DNA from: Clavibacter tessellarius
Lineage (GTDB): Bacteria > Actinomycetota > Actinomycetes > Actinomycetales > Microbacteriaceae
Reading direction: 5' to 3'
Length of the DNA: 64,000 nt
NCBI RefSeq assembly: GCF_001618005.1
Contig: NZ_LQXA01000005.1
Coordinates: forward strand, 17,067 to 81,066
Under the pieces are notes generated by a model. That model saw nothing but the letters and a program-made list of their open reading frames with translations. It was not told the origin of the DNA and did not search any database. This document shows positions 37,342 to 46,529 of this stretch, one piece after another. Made by a program: the position numbers and the translations under genes. Numbering within the stretch: the stretch's first letter is position 1; each line of letters begins with the position of its first letter.

Positions 37342-38268
37342 CTAGAAGAGGGCCTTCTCCTTCAGCCAGTCGGAGGCGATGGCGGCGGGCTCCGCCTTCT
37401 CGTCCCCCTGGTTGCGGCGGTTCATCTTCGTGAGGTCCTCGGTGGTCAACGCGGCCGAGACCTTGTCGAGGATCGAGGTGATGTCGGGGTTCATCTTCGC
37501 GGTCTTCACGAGCGGCACGACGTTCTGCGCCTTGATGAGGTTCTCGGGGTCCTTCAGCGTGACGAAGCCGTTGTCGAGGATCGACGGCGTGGTCGTGTAG
37601 ATGTTCGCCATGTCGACCTGGCCGTCGAGGAGCGCCTTGACGGTGTTGGGGCCGCCCTGGTCCTCGATGGTGACGAGGCTGGCATCGGCGCCGTAGACGC
37701 TCGTGAGCCCGGGGATCCCGTACTCGCGCTCGCCCAGCACCGCGCCGCCGCCCACGCGGACCGTCTTGCCCTTGAGGTCGGACAGGCTCGTGACGCCGTT
37801 GGCCGCGGAGTACTCCTTGGTGACGTTGTAGGAGTCCTTGTCCTCGGCGGGCGACTCGTCGAGCACCTCGAAGCCGTCGGGGAGGGCGGCGCCGAGGGCG
37901 GAGTAGACGTCGTCGCTGGAGGCGGCCGTCGAATCGGTGTCGTACGCCGCGAGCAGGTTGCCCGTGTACTCGGGGATGAGGTCGATGGACCCCTCCTCGA
38001 GCGCCTTGAGGTAGACCTCGCGCTCGCCGATCTGCAGGTTGCGCGTGACCTTCACGTCGTTGGCCTCGAGGGCCTGCGCGTAGACCTCCGCGAGGATGAC
38101 GTTCTCGCCGAATGCGGCGGATCCCACGGAGATGGTGTCGCCGGGCGCCGCGGAGCCCTGGCCGCCCGAGGTGTCGAGGGGGTCGCCGGACGCGCAGCCG
38201 GCGAGGGCCATCGCGGTGCCCAGCGCGACGGTGCCGACGAGGAGCCGGCGGGTGATGCTGTGGGACAT
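37342..38268 (-). CDS. Osmoprotectant ABC transporter substrate-binding lipoprotein
   Basis: A 308-residue OpuAC/OsmF-type binding protein. The lipobox is LAGCAS, with Cys at ~25. Then come GDTISVGSAAFGENVILAEV, the ligand-cage region ..LIPEYTGNLLAAY, and GLTSVYGADASLV. The tyrosine in PEYTGN is a usual quaternary-amine cage residue. It captures glycine betaine/choline/carnitine-like solutes outside the membrane. It is the last gene of the four-gene operon, followed by a strong hairpin. Confidence 0.92.
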   Translation of the reverse strand: MSHSITRRLLVGTVALGTAMALAGCASGDPLDTSGGQGSAAPGDTISVGSAAFGENVILAEVYAQALEANDVKVTRNLQIGEREVYLKALEEGSIDLIPEYTGNLLAAYDTDSTAASSDDVYSALGAALPDGFEVLDESPAEDKDSYNVTKEYSAANGVTSLSDLKGKTVRVGGGAVLGEREYGIPGLTSVYGADASLVTIEDQGGPNTVKALLDGQVDMANIYTTTPSILDNGFVTLKDPENLIKAQNVVPLVKTAKMNPDITSILDKVSAALTTEDLTKMNRRNQGDEKAEPAAIASDWLKEKALF

Positions 38269-38282
38269 GTGCTGTGTTCCTT

Positions 38283-39008
38283 TCAGGAGGTGGTGCTGAC
38301 CGCGTGCCTCGACGAGGCGTGCGGTGAGTCGGGGGTGCGTCCCGCGGCGGCGACGACGCCGCGGGGGATGACGAGTCGCTGCACGACGGCGAACACGCCG
38401 TCGACGACGAGCGCGAGGGCCGTGACGAGGATCGATGACGCCAGGAGGAGCGGGAAGTCCCGCGTGGTGAGGCCGGTGAAGATGTCGCGCCCGAGGCCGC
38501 CGAGGCCGAGGAAGGCGCCCAGGGTGACGGTGCTCACCACCTGCAGGGTCGCCGCGCGGAACCCGCTGATGATGAGCGGCAGGGCCAGGGGGATCTCGAC
38601 CCGACCGAGGATCTGCCGTTCCGTCATCCCCACCGCGCGGGCGGCGTCGATGGCGGGCCGGTCGACGGCCTGGATCCCGGCGTACACGCCCGCGAGGAGC
38701 GGGGGGATGCCGAGGACGGAGAAGGTGAGGATCGGCCCGGTGAGCCCGATGCCGAACAGGAGGCCGAGGAGCACCAGCACGCCCAGCGTGGGCAGCGCGC
38801 GCAGCCCCCCGGAGAAGGCGACGGCGACGTTGCGTCCACGACCCGAGTGCCCGATGTAGAGCCCGGCGGGCACGGCCACGAGCGCCGCCAGGCCCATGGC
38901 GAGGCCGGTGTAGGAGAGGTGCTCGAGGAGGCGCGTGCCGTATCCGGTGCCCCCGCCCCACCTGGAGCCGTCGAGGAGGAGGCCGAACGCCTCGGCGAAG
39001 AGGTTCAC
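38283..39008 (-). CDS. Osmoprotectant ABC transporter permease (second)
   Basis: A 241-residue permease with five to six membrane helices and the MetI/ProW EAA-type loop IDAARAVGMTERQILGRVEIPLALPLI. The start is GTG 39008, overlapping the first permease's stop by four bases (GTGA). The segment GLRALPTLGVLVLLGLLFGIG matches OpuCD/YehY-like permeases. It pairs with the upstream permease to form the channel. Confidence 0.92.
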   Translation of the reverse strand: MNLFAEAFGLLLDGSRWGGGTGYGTRLLEHLSYTGLAMGLAALVAVPAGLYIGHSGRGRNVAVAFSGGLRALPTLGVLVLLGLLFGIGLTGPILTFSVLGIPPLLAGVYAGIQAVDRPAIDAARAVGMTERQILGRVEIPLALPLIISGFRAATLQVVSTVTLGAFLGLGGLGRDIFTGLTTRDFPLLLASSILVTALALVVDGVFAVVQRLVIPRGVVAAAGRTPDSPHASSRHAVSTTS

Positions 39009-39699
39009 GAGGCGCTCGCATCCGTGACGAGGGCGGCGCGGCGGGCGGAGCGCGACCGCGCGCGGAGGGAGGGCGTGCTGGCCCACGGCATGAGGAGCCG
39101 ACCGGCGATGACCAGCAGGAGGTCGAAGACGAGGGAGATGAGGAGGATGCCGACGATCCCGGTGAGGATCTCCGTGTAGAACTGCCGCCGGTACCCCGAG
39201 AGGATCATCGTCCCGAGGCTCTGGATGCCGGACAGCGACCCGACCGTCACCATGCTGACCGTGCTCACCGAGACGACCCGGAGGCCGGCGAGCAGGACGG
39301 GCCCGGCCAGGGGCAGCTCCACGCGCCAGAAGCGCCCCCATCCGGCGTAGCCCATCGCGGTGGCGGACTGCGTGACGTCCTCGGGGACGGACGCCAGGGC
39401 GTCCGCGGTGATCCGGATCATGAGCGCGACGGCGTACACGCTGAGGGCGACCACGACGTTGAGCGGGTCGATGATGGTCGTGCCGATGATCGCCGGGATG
39501 GACAGCAGCAGGGCGATGGACGGGATCGTGTACAGCGCGCCCCCGACCGCGAGCAGCGAGCCGCGCGCCCGTCGGTAGCGGTTCGCCAGCCAGCCGAGCG
39601 GCAGCGAGATCACGAGTCCCAGGATGATGGGCGTCGCCGACAGCGCCACGTGCGCGACGGCCAGGTCGAGCACCGTCTGGATGTTCGCGAGGACCCAGT

Positions 39700-39703
<4 letters not shown>
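39005..39703 (-). CDS. Osmoprotectant ABC transporter permease (first)
   Basis: A 232-residue permease: NWVLANIQTVLDLAVAHVAL start, GALYTIPSIALLLSIPAIIG, and the EAA loop ATAMGYAGWGRFWRVELPLA. The start codon is GTG, overlapping the ATPase stop (GTGA). Related to OpuCB/YehW. Operon order is ATPase, permease, permease, binding protein, all coupled. Confidence 0.92.
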
Positions 39704-40629
<926 letters not shown>

Positions 40630-40643
40630 GGGTGGCTCATTCC

Positions 40644-40658
40644 TCGTAGGCACTACGA
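40644..40658. promoter_or_regulatory. Inverted repeat upstream of the osmoprotectant operon
   Basis: A perfect 6-3-6 repeat TCGTAG-GCA-CTACGA lies 15 bases upstream of the ATPase start and next to its GAGGAAT ribosome binding region. It could be an operator or a small RNA hairpin that affects initiation; no regulator gene is adjacent. Confidence 0.4.
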
Positions 40659-40819
40659 ATCGACACTTGCCAGGCACACCAGCGAACCACGCCCGCCGCG
40701 GTTCGGCCGCACCGGCGGCTCCCCTGACGCCACTTCGTAACAAATGGACGCTCGCCGGACAGCCCACCGGACGCGGGCCGGGGACCCGGGCATCCGGGGC
40801 GTCGGCCAGGATGGAGGGC

Positions 40820-41551
40820 ATGACGCGCATCCTCGCCCGGGCCCTGTCCGCCGACGACCTGGTCGCCCTGCTCGACGTCGACCACGCGGGCGACGCCGTG
40901 CCCGCACCCTCCTGGCGCATCCAGCCGGGCCAGCGCGTCGCCGTCCTGGTGGACACGCTCCCCCGCCGCGCCGAGGGCGACACGGAGGACCAGGTGCCCG
41001 TCCGCCGGCTCGAGTCCGCGCGCTGGGGCCTCGTCCCGGCCGGATCCCCGGGGCCGGACCAGGTCCCGCCGCTCGCCGAGGTCCCCGCCGAGTCCCTCGC
41101 CTCCCGGCCCGAGCTCCTGCCGGCGCTCGTCTCCCGGCGCGCGGCCGTCCCCGTCTCCGGCTACTACGAGCACCACGAGACCGACGACGGGCTCCGCACG
41201 CCCTACCTCGTCGGCGCGGGTGACGGCGTCGTGCTGCTCGCGGCGCTGTACGAGTGGTGGCGGGATCCGTCGCGCGCCACCGACGACCCGGCCCGCTGGG
41301 TGCTGAGCTGCGCCGTCCTCACCCGGCCCGCGGCCGGCACGGTCGAGGCGCTGGCCGAGCGGATGCCCGTCGTGCTGTCGCCGGACGTCGTCGAGGAGTG
41401 GCTCGACCCCACGGCGGAGGGCTCGCCCGACCTGCTACGCGCGGTGGCCGCGCAGGCCGAGGACGTCATCGAGGAGCTCGCGATGGACGAGGTCGGCCCC
41501 GGCGTCGACCAGGGCGCGCCGGACACCGCGGCGCTCGCCCGCCCGGTGTGA
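40820..41551 (+). CDS. Degenerate SRAP (YedK/HMCES-like) protein
   Basis: A 243-residue protein with the SRAP fold pattern: ARWGLVPAG, VPVSGYYEHHET (normally DGFYEW), VVLLAALYEWW, RMPVVLSPDVVEEWLD. Canonical SRAP begins MCGRF and uses Cys2 to cross-link abasic DNA. Here the start is MTRILARAL with no Cys. The Asn of YNxAP is replaced (SWRIQP), the NARAE segment reads LAEVPAES, and the His of HxRMP is replaced (LAERMP). Only the Glu (~117) remains. It is therefore probably not an active abasic-site sensor. ATG 40820 is chosen; 40811 is possible. Confidence 0.85.
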   Translation: MTRILARALSADDLVALLDVDHAGDAVPAPSWRIQPGQRVAVLVDTLPRRAEGDTEDQVPVRRLESARWGLVPAGSPGPDQVPPLAEVPAESLASRPELLPALVSRRAAVPVSGYYEHHETDDGLRTPYLVGAGDGVVLLAALYEWWRDPSRATDDPARWVLSCAVLTRPAAGTVEALAERMPVVLSPDVVEEWLDPTAEGSPDLLRAVAAQAEDVIEELAMDEVGPGVDQGAPDTAALARPV

Positions 41552-41590
41552 TGGGCGTCCCGCTCCGCCCGGGTCTGCTTGACTGAGCGC

Positions 41591-42688
41591 GTGGCCCCCT
41601 CCTCGAAGAAGAAGAAGCACGCGACCCGCACGCTCCTCGAGTCCCCCGCCGCCGCACCCGTCCTGCACCGGGCGGCGCGCATGGAGGACCGCATCCACGA
41701 GATCCGCGAGGGCCGCGCCCGCAAGCGGGGCCTCCAGCCGACCGTCATCCCGTACGCGGGCTACGGATCCGTCCGGTGGGTGCGCGTGCTCTGCCGCGTC
41801 CTCCTCACCGACCCGAAGAGCAAGCGCGCGCTGGCCGGCGACAAGGTCGTCCGCGGCTGGCGGAGCTTCACCAGCGTGCCGCTCACCGACGTCGACGTGG
41901 TCGTCGAGATCGACGGCACCGAGCACCACGTGCGGGCCGACCGAGGCGGCGTCGTCGACACGGTCGTCGAGGCGGCGCTGCCGAGCGGGTGGCACACCAT
42001 CCGCATCCGCTCCGAGGGGTCGGAGACCGTCGAGGCCCCGGTGTTCATCGTGGGCGACGACGTGCGCACCGGGATCCTCAGCGACGTCGACGACACCGTC
42101 ATGGTCACCGCGCTCCCCCGGCCCTTCCTCGCCGCGTGGAACACGTTCGTGCTCGACGAGCACGCGCGGACCCCCACGCCCGGAATGGCCGTGCTCTACG
42201 AGCGCCTGCGCGTGCGGCATGCGGGCTCGCCCGTGCTGTACCTCTCGACCGGCGCCTGGAACGTGGCGCCGACGCTCACCCGCTTCCTGTCGCGGAACCT
42301 GTACCCGCCGGGCCCGATCCTCCTCACCGACTGGGGTCCCACGGTCGACCGCTGGTTCCGCAGCGGCATGGAGCACAAGCGGCTGAACCTCCAGCGGCTC
42401 GCCGAGGAGTTCCCGCGCGTCAAGTGGATCCTCGCGGGCGACGACGGCCAGCACGACGAGCTGCTCTACGGCGAGTTCGCGGAGCGGAACCCCGACAACG
42501 TGAAGGTCGTGCTCATCCGCCAGCTCAGCGCCGGCGAGGCCGTGCTGGCGGGCGGCCGCGCCAAGGCCGAGGAGCGGGCGCTCGACAGCAGCGTCCCGTG
42601 GGTCTACGCCCCGGACGGCGCGAGCCTCCTCGCCCAGCTCGACGACCTCGGCCTCGCCGACGACTCCGGCACCCGCATCGGCACCTAG
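41591..42688 (+). CDS. App1 family phosphatidate phosphatase-like protein
   Basis: A 365-residue protein. The C-terminal App1 (DUF2183) domain carries the HAD-like DxDxT motif ILSDVDDTVMVTALPRPF, then LYLSTGAWNVAP and WILAGDDGQHDELLYGEF. App1 proteins are Mg-dependent phosphatidate phosphatases, in yeast linked to actin; the bacterial substrate is unknown. The N-terminus is Lys-rich (APSSKKKKHATRTLL). The start is uncertain: GTG 41591 is used, TTG 41579 is an alternative. A strong terminator follows. Confidence 0.88.
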   Translation: MAPSSKKKKHATRTLLESPAAAPVLHRAARMEDRIHEIREGRARKRGLQPTVIPYAGYGSVRWVRVLCRVLLTDPKSKRALAGDKVVRGWRSFTSVPLTDVDVVVEIDGTEHHVRADRGGVVDTVVEAALPSGWHTIRIRSEGSETVEAPVFIVGDDVRTGILSDVDDTVMVTALPRPFLAAWNTFVLDEHARTPTPGMAVLYERLRVRHAGSPVLYLSTGAWNVAPTLTRFLSRNLYPPGPILLTDWGPTVDRWFRSGMEHKRLNLQRLAEEFPRVKWILAGDDGQHDELLYGEFAERNPDNVKVVLIRQLSAGEAVLAGGRAKAEERALDSSVPWVYAPDGASLLAQLDDLGLADDSGTRIGT

Positions 42689-42702
42689 TCCCCGCACCAC
42701 GA

Positions 42703-42738
42703 CGAGGGCCCCGCAGGAGATCTCCTGCGGGGCCCTCG
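42703..42738. terminator. Bidirectional terminator App1/aldo-keto reductase
   Basis: An 18-bp perfect inverted repeat (42703-42720 with 42721-42738) between two convergent genes; the centre GAGATCTC would form the loop. Confidence 0.9.
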
Positions 42739-42752
42739 CGTGTGCGGGTGGA

Positions 42753-43619
42753 TCAGACGGCGTCGGTGAGCGCCTGGAACTCGTCGTCGGTGAGCTCGAT
42801 GGCCGCCGCGGCGATGTTGTCCTCGACGTGCCCGACCGACTTGGTGCCGGGGATCGGCAGCATCACGGGCGAGCGGCGCAGGAGCCAGGCGAGCGCGAGC
42901 TGCGACGGGCTCGCGTCGTGCTGCTTCGCGAGGGCGTCGAGCGGGCCGCCGTCCTTCGCGAGCTCGCCGGTCGCCAGCGGGAACCACGGGATGAACGCGA
43001 GGCCCTCGGCCTCGGCGTACTCGAGCAGCGGCTCGGCGTCGCGCTTGGCGAGGTTGAAGAGGTTCTGCACGGAGACGATCTCGGCGATCTCCCGCGCCGC
43101 CTTCACATCGTCGACGGAGACCTCGGACAGGCCGATGTGGCGGATCTTGCCCTCGGACTGCAGCTCCTTGAGCACGCCGATCTGGTCCTCCAGCGGCACG
43201 GCCGGGTCGATGCGGTGCAGCTGGTACAGGTCGATGCGCTCGAGGCCGAGGTGGCGGAGGCTCAGCTCGGCCTGCTGGCGCAGGTACTCGGGGCGGCCGA
43301 CAGGGCGCCAGTCGCCGGGGCCGGGGCGCGTGAGCCCGCCCTTGGTCGCGACGACGACGTCATCGGCGTACGGGTGGAGCGCCTCCTTGAGGAGCTCCTC
43401 GGCGACGAACGGGCCGTAGGAGTCGGCGGTGTCGAAGAACGTGACGCCGAGCTCGGCGGCGCGGCGGATGACGCGGACGGCCTCGGCCGGGTCCGCGGGG
43501 GCGCCCCAGACGCCCTCGCCGGTCAGCTGCATGGTGCCGTAGCCGAGACGGACGACGGGCAGGTCGCCGCCGATGGTGAACGTGCCGGATGCGCCGGCTG
43601 CGGTGGTGGTGTCGGTCAT
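42753..43619 (-). CDS. Aldo/keto reductase
   Basis: A 288-residue TIM-barrel NADPH oxidoreductase: [17 protein letters not shown] start, [17 protein letters not shown] (catalytic Asp and Tyr), VVATKGGL (catalytic Lys) and [16 protein letters not shown] (catalytic His). IPIPGT-like [14 protein letters not shown] binds NADP phosphate. The substrate is unknown; it resembles the YajO/Tas-like oxidoreductases. It diverges from the SOS-controlled DUF6504 gene. Confidence 0.92.
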   Translation of the reverse strand: MTDTTTAAGASGTFTIGGDLPVVRLGYGTMQLTGEGVWGAPADPAEAVRVIRRAAELGVTFFDTADSYGPFVAEELLKEALHPYADDVVVATKGGLTRPGPGDWRPVGRPEYLRQQAELSLRHLGLERIDLYQLHRIDPAVPLEDQIGVLKELQSEGKIRHIGLSEVSVDDVKAAREIAEIVSVQNLFNLAKRDAEPLLEYAEAEGLAFIPWFPLATGELAKDGGPLDALAKQHDASPSQLALAWLLRRSPVMLPIPGTKSVGHVEDNIAAAAIELTDDEFQALTDAV

Positions 43620-43797
43620 GTGGACCCTCCTCGGGTGTCGATGACGAGGGAGGCGTCTGCCGCCCTCGGGACCCTGGTGCCAACGCACGGGTCGCCGGAT
43701 CCATGCCCGATGCGCGTGACGAGCACGAGACCCTCAGGCTCCGGTGGAGGGTGAGGCGGATCCGCCCGCTCCCCTCGTGGATGTCGGCGCGCGTTCC

Positions 43798-43831
43798 TAC
43801 ACTCGGACCAGACGTTCGAACACCCGTTCGA
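43798..43831 (+). promoter_or_regulatory. SOS-box promoter of the DUF6504 gene
   Basis: TACACT at 43798 is a likely -10 box. At 43816-43831 lies TCGAAC-ACCC-GTTCGA, a perfect actinobacterial LexA site, in fact extended to 8-4-8. Its layout matches the dnaE2 promoter. The DUF6504 start is 40 bases downstream. Confidence 0.85.
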
Positions 43832-43871
43832 ACGCACGAGGCGCGGCCGGCGCGACGACGGGAGGAGCGGC

Positions 43872-44198
43872 ATGATGCGGATCGACGAGGACGTGGAGGT
43901 CGAGCTCTCGGGAGACGGCTCGCCGCTGCGGTTCACCTGGCGGGGCGTCGTGTACGGCGTCGTCAGCTCGCCCGAGCGGTGGATCGCGCGGGTCGACTGG
44001 TGGCAGCGCACGGGCCGCGCGCCCCGCGGCGCGAGCGGGCACCTGCTCGAGCTCCGGATGTGGCGCGTCGAGGCCGTGCCGCTCACCACGGGAGCGCGCC
44101 GGGTCGACGGGTCCTTCGACCTGAGCGTCGACGGGCGCGGCAGGTGGTCGCTCGTCACGGCGTCGGACGAGGAGCTCGACACGCGCCTGTTCGCCTGA
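43872..44198 (+). CDS. DUF6504 family protein (SOS-linked)
   Basis: A 108-residue protein: MRIDEDVEVELSGDGSPLRF, TWRGVVYGVVSSPERWI, LLELRMWRVEAVPL and a Ser/Asp-rich end. This matches the DUF6504 proteins that occur with DNA-damage polymerases (dnaE2 and imuB-type genes); their function is unknown. A perfect SOS box upstream shows it should be LexA-controlled. In this window it lies 4 kb from dnaE2 rather than beside it. Confidence 0.83.
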   Translation: MMRIDEDVEVELSGDGSPLRFTWRGVVYGVVSSPERWIARVDWWQRTGRAPRGASGHLLELRMWRVEAVPLTTGARRVDGSFDLSVDGRGRWSLVTASDEELDTRLFA

Positions 44199-44314
44199 GC
44201 GCGGCTGTGGGTGACGCGGGGAATAGCCGACGGCGTCCCGGCCTTGGACCCCTCGGCGCCGCGCACGGCGCCGGCACGCGGTCACCCGGATCGCGGCGCA
44301 CGGAGGGACCCGGC

Positions 44315-45013
44315 ATGGCGGCACTCGAGTGGCTGTTCGACGCGCAGCTCCGCATCGGCGACCAGGTCGTGCTCTGGCGCGAGATCGTCGGCAACCTGTT
44401 CGGCCTGGCCAGCGCGCTCGGCGGCATGCGCCGCAAGGTCTGGGCGTGGCCCGTCGGCATCGTCGGCAACGTGCTGCTCTTCACCGTCTTCCTCGGCGCC
44501 GTCTTCGGCACGCCGAACCCCGTGAACCTCCTCGGCCAGGCCGGGCGCCAGATCATGTTCATCGCCGTGTCCGTCTACGGCTGGCACCGCTGGCAGCAGG
44601 CCCGCCACGGCGGCGCACCCGTCGTGCCGCGCTGGGCGTCCGGCCGCCAGCGCGCGCTGCTCGTGGTCGCGCTCGTCGGCGGCACCGCGCTCCTCACGCC
44701 GCTGTTCCGCGCGCTCGGCTCCTACGAGCCCGTGTGGGCCGACGCCTGGATCTTCGTCGGCTCGCTCCTCGCCACCTACGGCATGGCGAAGGGCTGGGTC
44801 GAGTTCTGGCTCATCTGGGTGGCGGTCGACCTCGTCGGCGTGCCGCTGCTCGTGGGCGCCGGCTACTACGCGTCCGCGTTCATGTACGTCTTCTACGGCG
44901 CCTTCACCCTCACGGGCTTCTTCGTGTGGATGCGCGCCCGCGGCACCGCGGCGCCCGCGGTCGAGACGGCGTTCCCGGATCCGCGCGTCGTCGAGGCGCC
45001 CGCCGAGCGCTAG
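44315..45013 (+). CDS. pnuC: PnuC family nicotinamide riboside transporter
   Basis: A 232-residue membrane protein with the PnuC signatures WAWPVGIVGNVLLFTVF near the N-terminus, YGWHRWQQ, and ending YVFYGAFTLTGFFVWMR. About seven helices are expected. PnuC is an energy-independent facilitator for nicotinamide riboside; trapping depends on a kinase not seen here. A CGGAGGGA ribosome binding site supports ATG 44315. The 116 bases upstream of it show no clear riboswitch. Confidence 0.9.
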   Translation: MAALEWLFDAQLRIGDQVVLWREIVGNLFGLASALGGMRRKVWAWPVGIVGNVLLFTVFLGAVFGTPNPVNLLGQAGRQIMFIAVSVYGWHRWQQARHGGAPVVPRWASGRQRALLVVALVGGTALLTPLFRALGSYEPVWADAWIFVGSLLATYGMAKGWVEFWLIWVAVDLVGVPLLVGAGYYASAFMYVFYGAFTLTGFFVWMRARGTAAPAVETAFPDPRVVEAPAER

Positions 45014-45025
45014 GTCGAGGTCGGC

Positions 45026-45100
45026 CCGGTCGGCGATCCCCCGGTCGGCGATCCCCCGGTCGGCGATCCCCCGGTCGGCGAGCCCGCGGTCAGCGACCCT
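45026..45100. repeat. 15-bp tandem repeat across the LCP gene 3' end
   Basis: Units CCGGTCGGCGATCCC at 45026, 45041 and 45056, CCGGTCGGCGAGCCC at 45071 and a diverged GCGGTCAGCGACCCT at 45086. The last unit contains the LCP stop codon (45090-45092). In one minus-strand frame, different from that of the LCP gene, the array would read as a Gly-Ser-Pro-Thr repeat. Confidence 0.9.
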
Positions 45101-46421
45101 GGCCGTTGGAGCAGGTGCTCTGCGCCGCCGTCTGCCCGGTGATGCTCGGGTCGAGCACCTCCGAGGTCGGGGTGGGCGGCGTCGTCGGCGACGCGCCCTC
45201 GGCGGGCGGCGCGCCTTCGGCAGGCGGCGCGGCCTCGGCGGGCGGCGCGGCCTCGGCGGGCGGCGTCGGGGTCCCCGCGCCCGGCACGCTGCTGCCCGGC
45301 ACGCTGCTGCCCGGCACGCTGCCGGCATCGTCGCTCGGAGCCGGCTGGCCGAGCGAGAAGTCCGCGTCGGAGGCGAGCAGGCTCACGAGCTGCGCGGCCG
45401 CCGCCTCGTCCGGCTGCACGCGGCCGTTGGCGAGGACCGCGCCCGGGTACTGGAGGAACACGACGTCGTCGAGCGGGATGTCCTTGAAGGTCAGCGCCAC
45501 AGACACGAGGGTGTCGAGGTCGGCGAGCGACGTCGACAGCTGCATGTTGTCGACCACGGCGCGCGCGATGCCGTAGAGCTTCGCCGGGTTCGTGAGCGTG
45601 TCCGCGCTCTTGATCGTGCGGACGAGCGCGCTGAGGAAGACCTGCTGGTTGCCGATGCGCGAGATGTCGCTGCCGTCGCCCACGCCGTAGCGCGTGCGGA
45701 GGAACTGCACCGCGTCCTTGCCCTGGAGGGTGTGCGGGCCCGGATCGAGCGCGAGGTCGGTCTTCCTGTCGTAGATCCCGTTGGCCACGCAGACCTCGAC
45801 GCCGCCGACCGCGTTGGACATCTCCACCACGCCGTTGAACTGCACGACCCCGCCGTACGGGATGTCGAGTCCCGTGAGGCCCTCGACCATGCGCACGGTG
45901 CACTCGAAGCCGCCGCGCGTCAGCGACTCGTTGAGCTGGGCGCGCGCGCTGGCCGGGTACTTCGTGCCGTCCGGTCCCTCGCAGGCGGGGATGGGGACGA
46001 GCATGTCGCGGGGGAAGGAGATGACCGTCGCGCGGCTGCTGTCCTCGCTGATGTGCAGGAGCATCGTCACGTCGTTGAGCGAGGCCGTGCCCACGTCCTT
46101 CGCGGCGCCGTAGCCGTCGCCCTGGCCGGCGCGGCTGTCGCTGCCGACGATGAGGATGTTCGCGCCGCCGTCGATGCCGCCGAGGGACGGCGGGAGGGCC
46201 TGGCCGCCGGAGATGTCGACCTGGTTCGCGGAGACGGTGCGGGAGAGGTCCCAGGCGGCGATGCCCACGACCGAGACCGTGCTCACGAGGGCGACCACCG
46301 CCGTCACCGCCACGCCCTTCATCACCGTGCGACCGGCGCTCGGGGCGCGGAGCCGACCGTGGCGGGCGATGCCGCGGACGCGGGCCCGATCGGCGCGGGT
46401 GCTCTGGGGGGCGTGCTGCAT
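45090..46421 (-). CDS. LytR-CpsA-Psr (LCP) family glycopolymer ligase
   Basis: A 443-residue type II membrane protein. One helix (VAVTAVVALVSTVSVVGIAAW) is followed by the LCP domain: NILIVGSDSRAGQGDGYG, NDVTMLLHISEDSSRATVISF with PRDMLVPIP, and RTRYGVGDGSDISRIGNQQ. These supply the Arg/Asp residues that bind the polyprenyl-phosphate. It attaches wall polymers to peptidoglycan. The C-terminal tail has Ser-Val-Pro-Gly and Pro-Pro-Ala-Glu-Ala repeats and one Cys near the end. ATG 46421 is chosen for the GAGAGA just upstream; 46475 is an alternative. Confidence 0.9.
   Translation of the reverse strand: MQHAPQSTRADRARVRGIARHGRLRAPSAGRTVMKGVAVTAVVALVSTVSVVGIAAWDLSRTVSANQVDISGGQALPPSLGGIDGGANILIVGSDSRAGQGDGYGAAKDVGTASLNDVTMLLHISEDSSRATVISFPRDMLVPIPACEGPDGTKYPASARAQLNESLTRGGFECTVRMVEGLTGLDIPYGGVVQFNGVVEMSNAVGGVEVCVANGIYDRKTDLALDPGPHTLQGKDAVQFLRTRYGVGDGSDISRIGNQQVFLSALVRTIKSADTLTNPAKLYGIARAVVDNMQLSTSLADLDTLVSVALTFKDIPLDDVVFLQYPGAVLANGRVQPDEAAAAQLVSLLASDADFSLGQPAPSDDAGSVPGSSVPGSSVPGAGTPTPPAEAAPPAEAAPPAEGAPPAEGASPTTPPTPTSEVLDPSITGQTAAQSTCSNGQGR
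45193..45325. repeat. 18-bp and 15-bp in-frame minisatellites in the LCP gene
   Basis: Four 18-base units (45193, 45211, 45229, 45247) encode the Pro-Pro-Ala-Glu-Ala/Gly repeats. Three 15-base units starting CCGGCACGCTG (45281, 45296, 45311) encode the Ser-Val-Pro-Gly-Ser repeats. Both lie in the extracytoplasmic tail. Confidence 0.85.
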
Positions 46422-46529
46422 GGATGGATCTCTCGTCGCCGGGTGGGGAGCGCCGGGCTCGGGCACCCGGATCATCCACAGGCTAGCCGAGCCCGGTGGA
46501 GAGTCCCATCGGCACGCGGGCCGGATGCG

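Noticed and set aside
44199..44314. Riboswitch upstream of pnuC
   Set aside because: Only generic GC-rich pairing; no known NAD- or other riboswitch core could be matched.
43620..44324. Minus-strand frames upstream of the aldo/keto reductase
   Set aside because: Poor codon use and antisense to DUF6504 and its SOS promoter.
45026..45100. Possible attachment site or CRISPR array after pnuC
   Set aside because: Tandem 15-mers without spacers, no tRNA and no integrase nearby.
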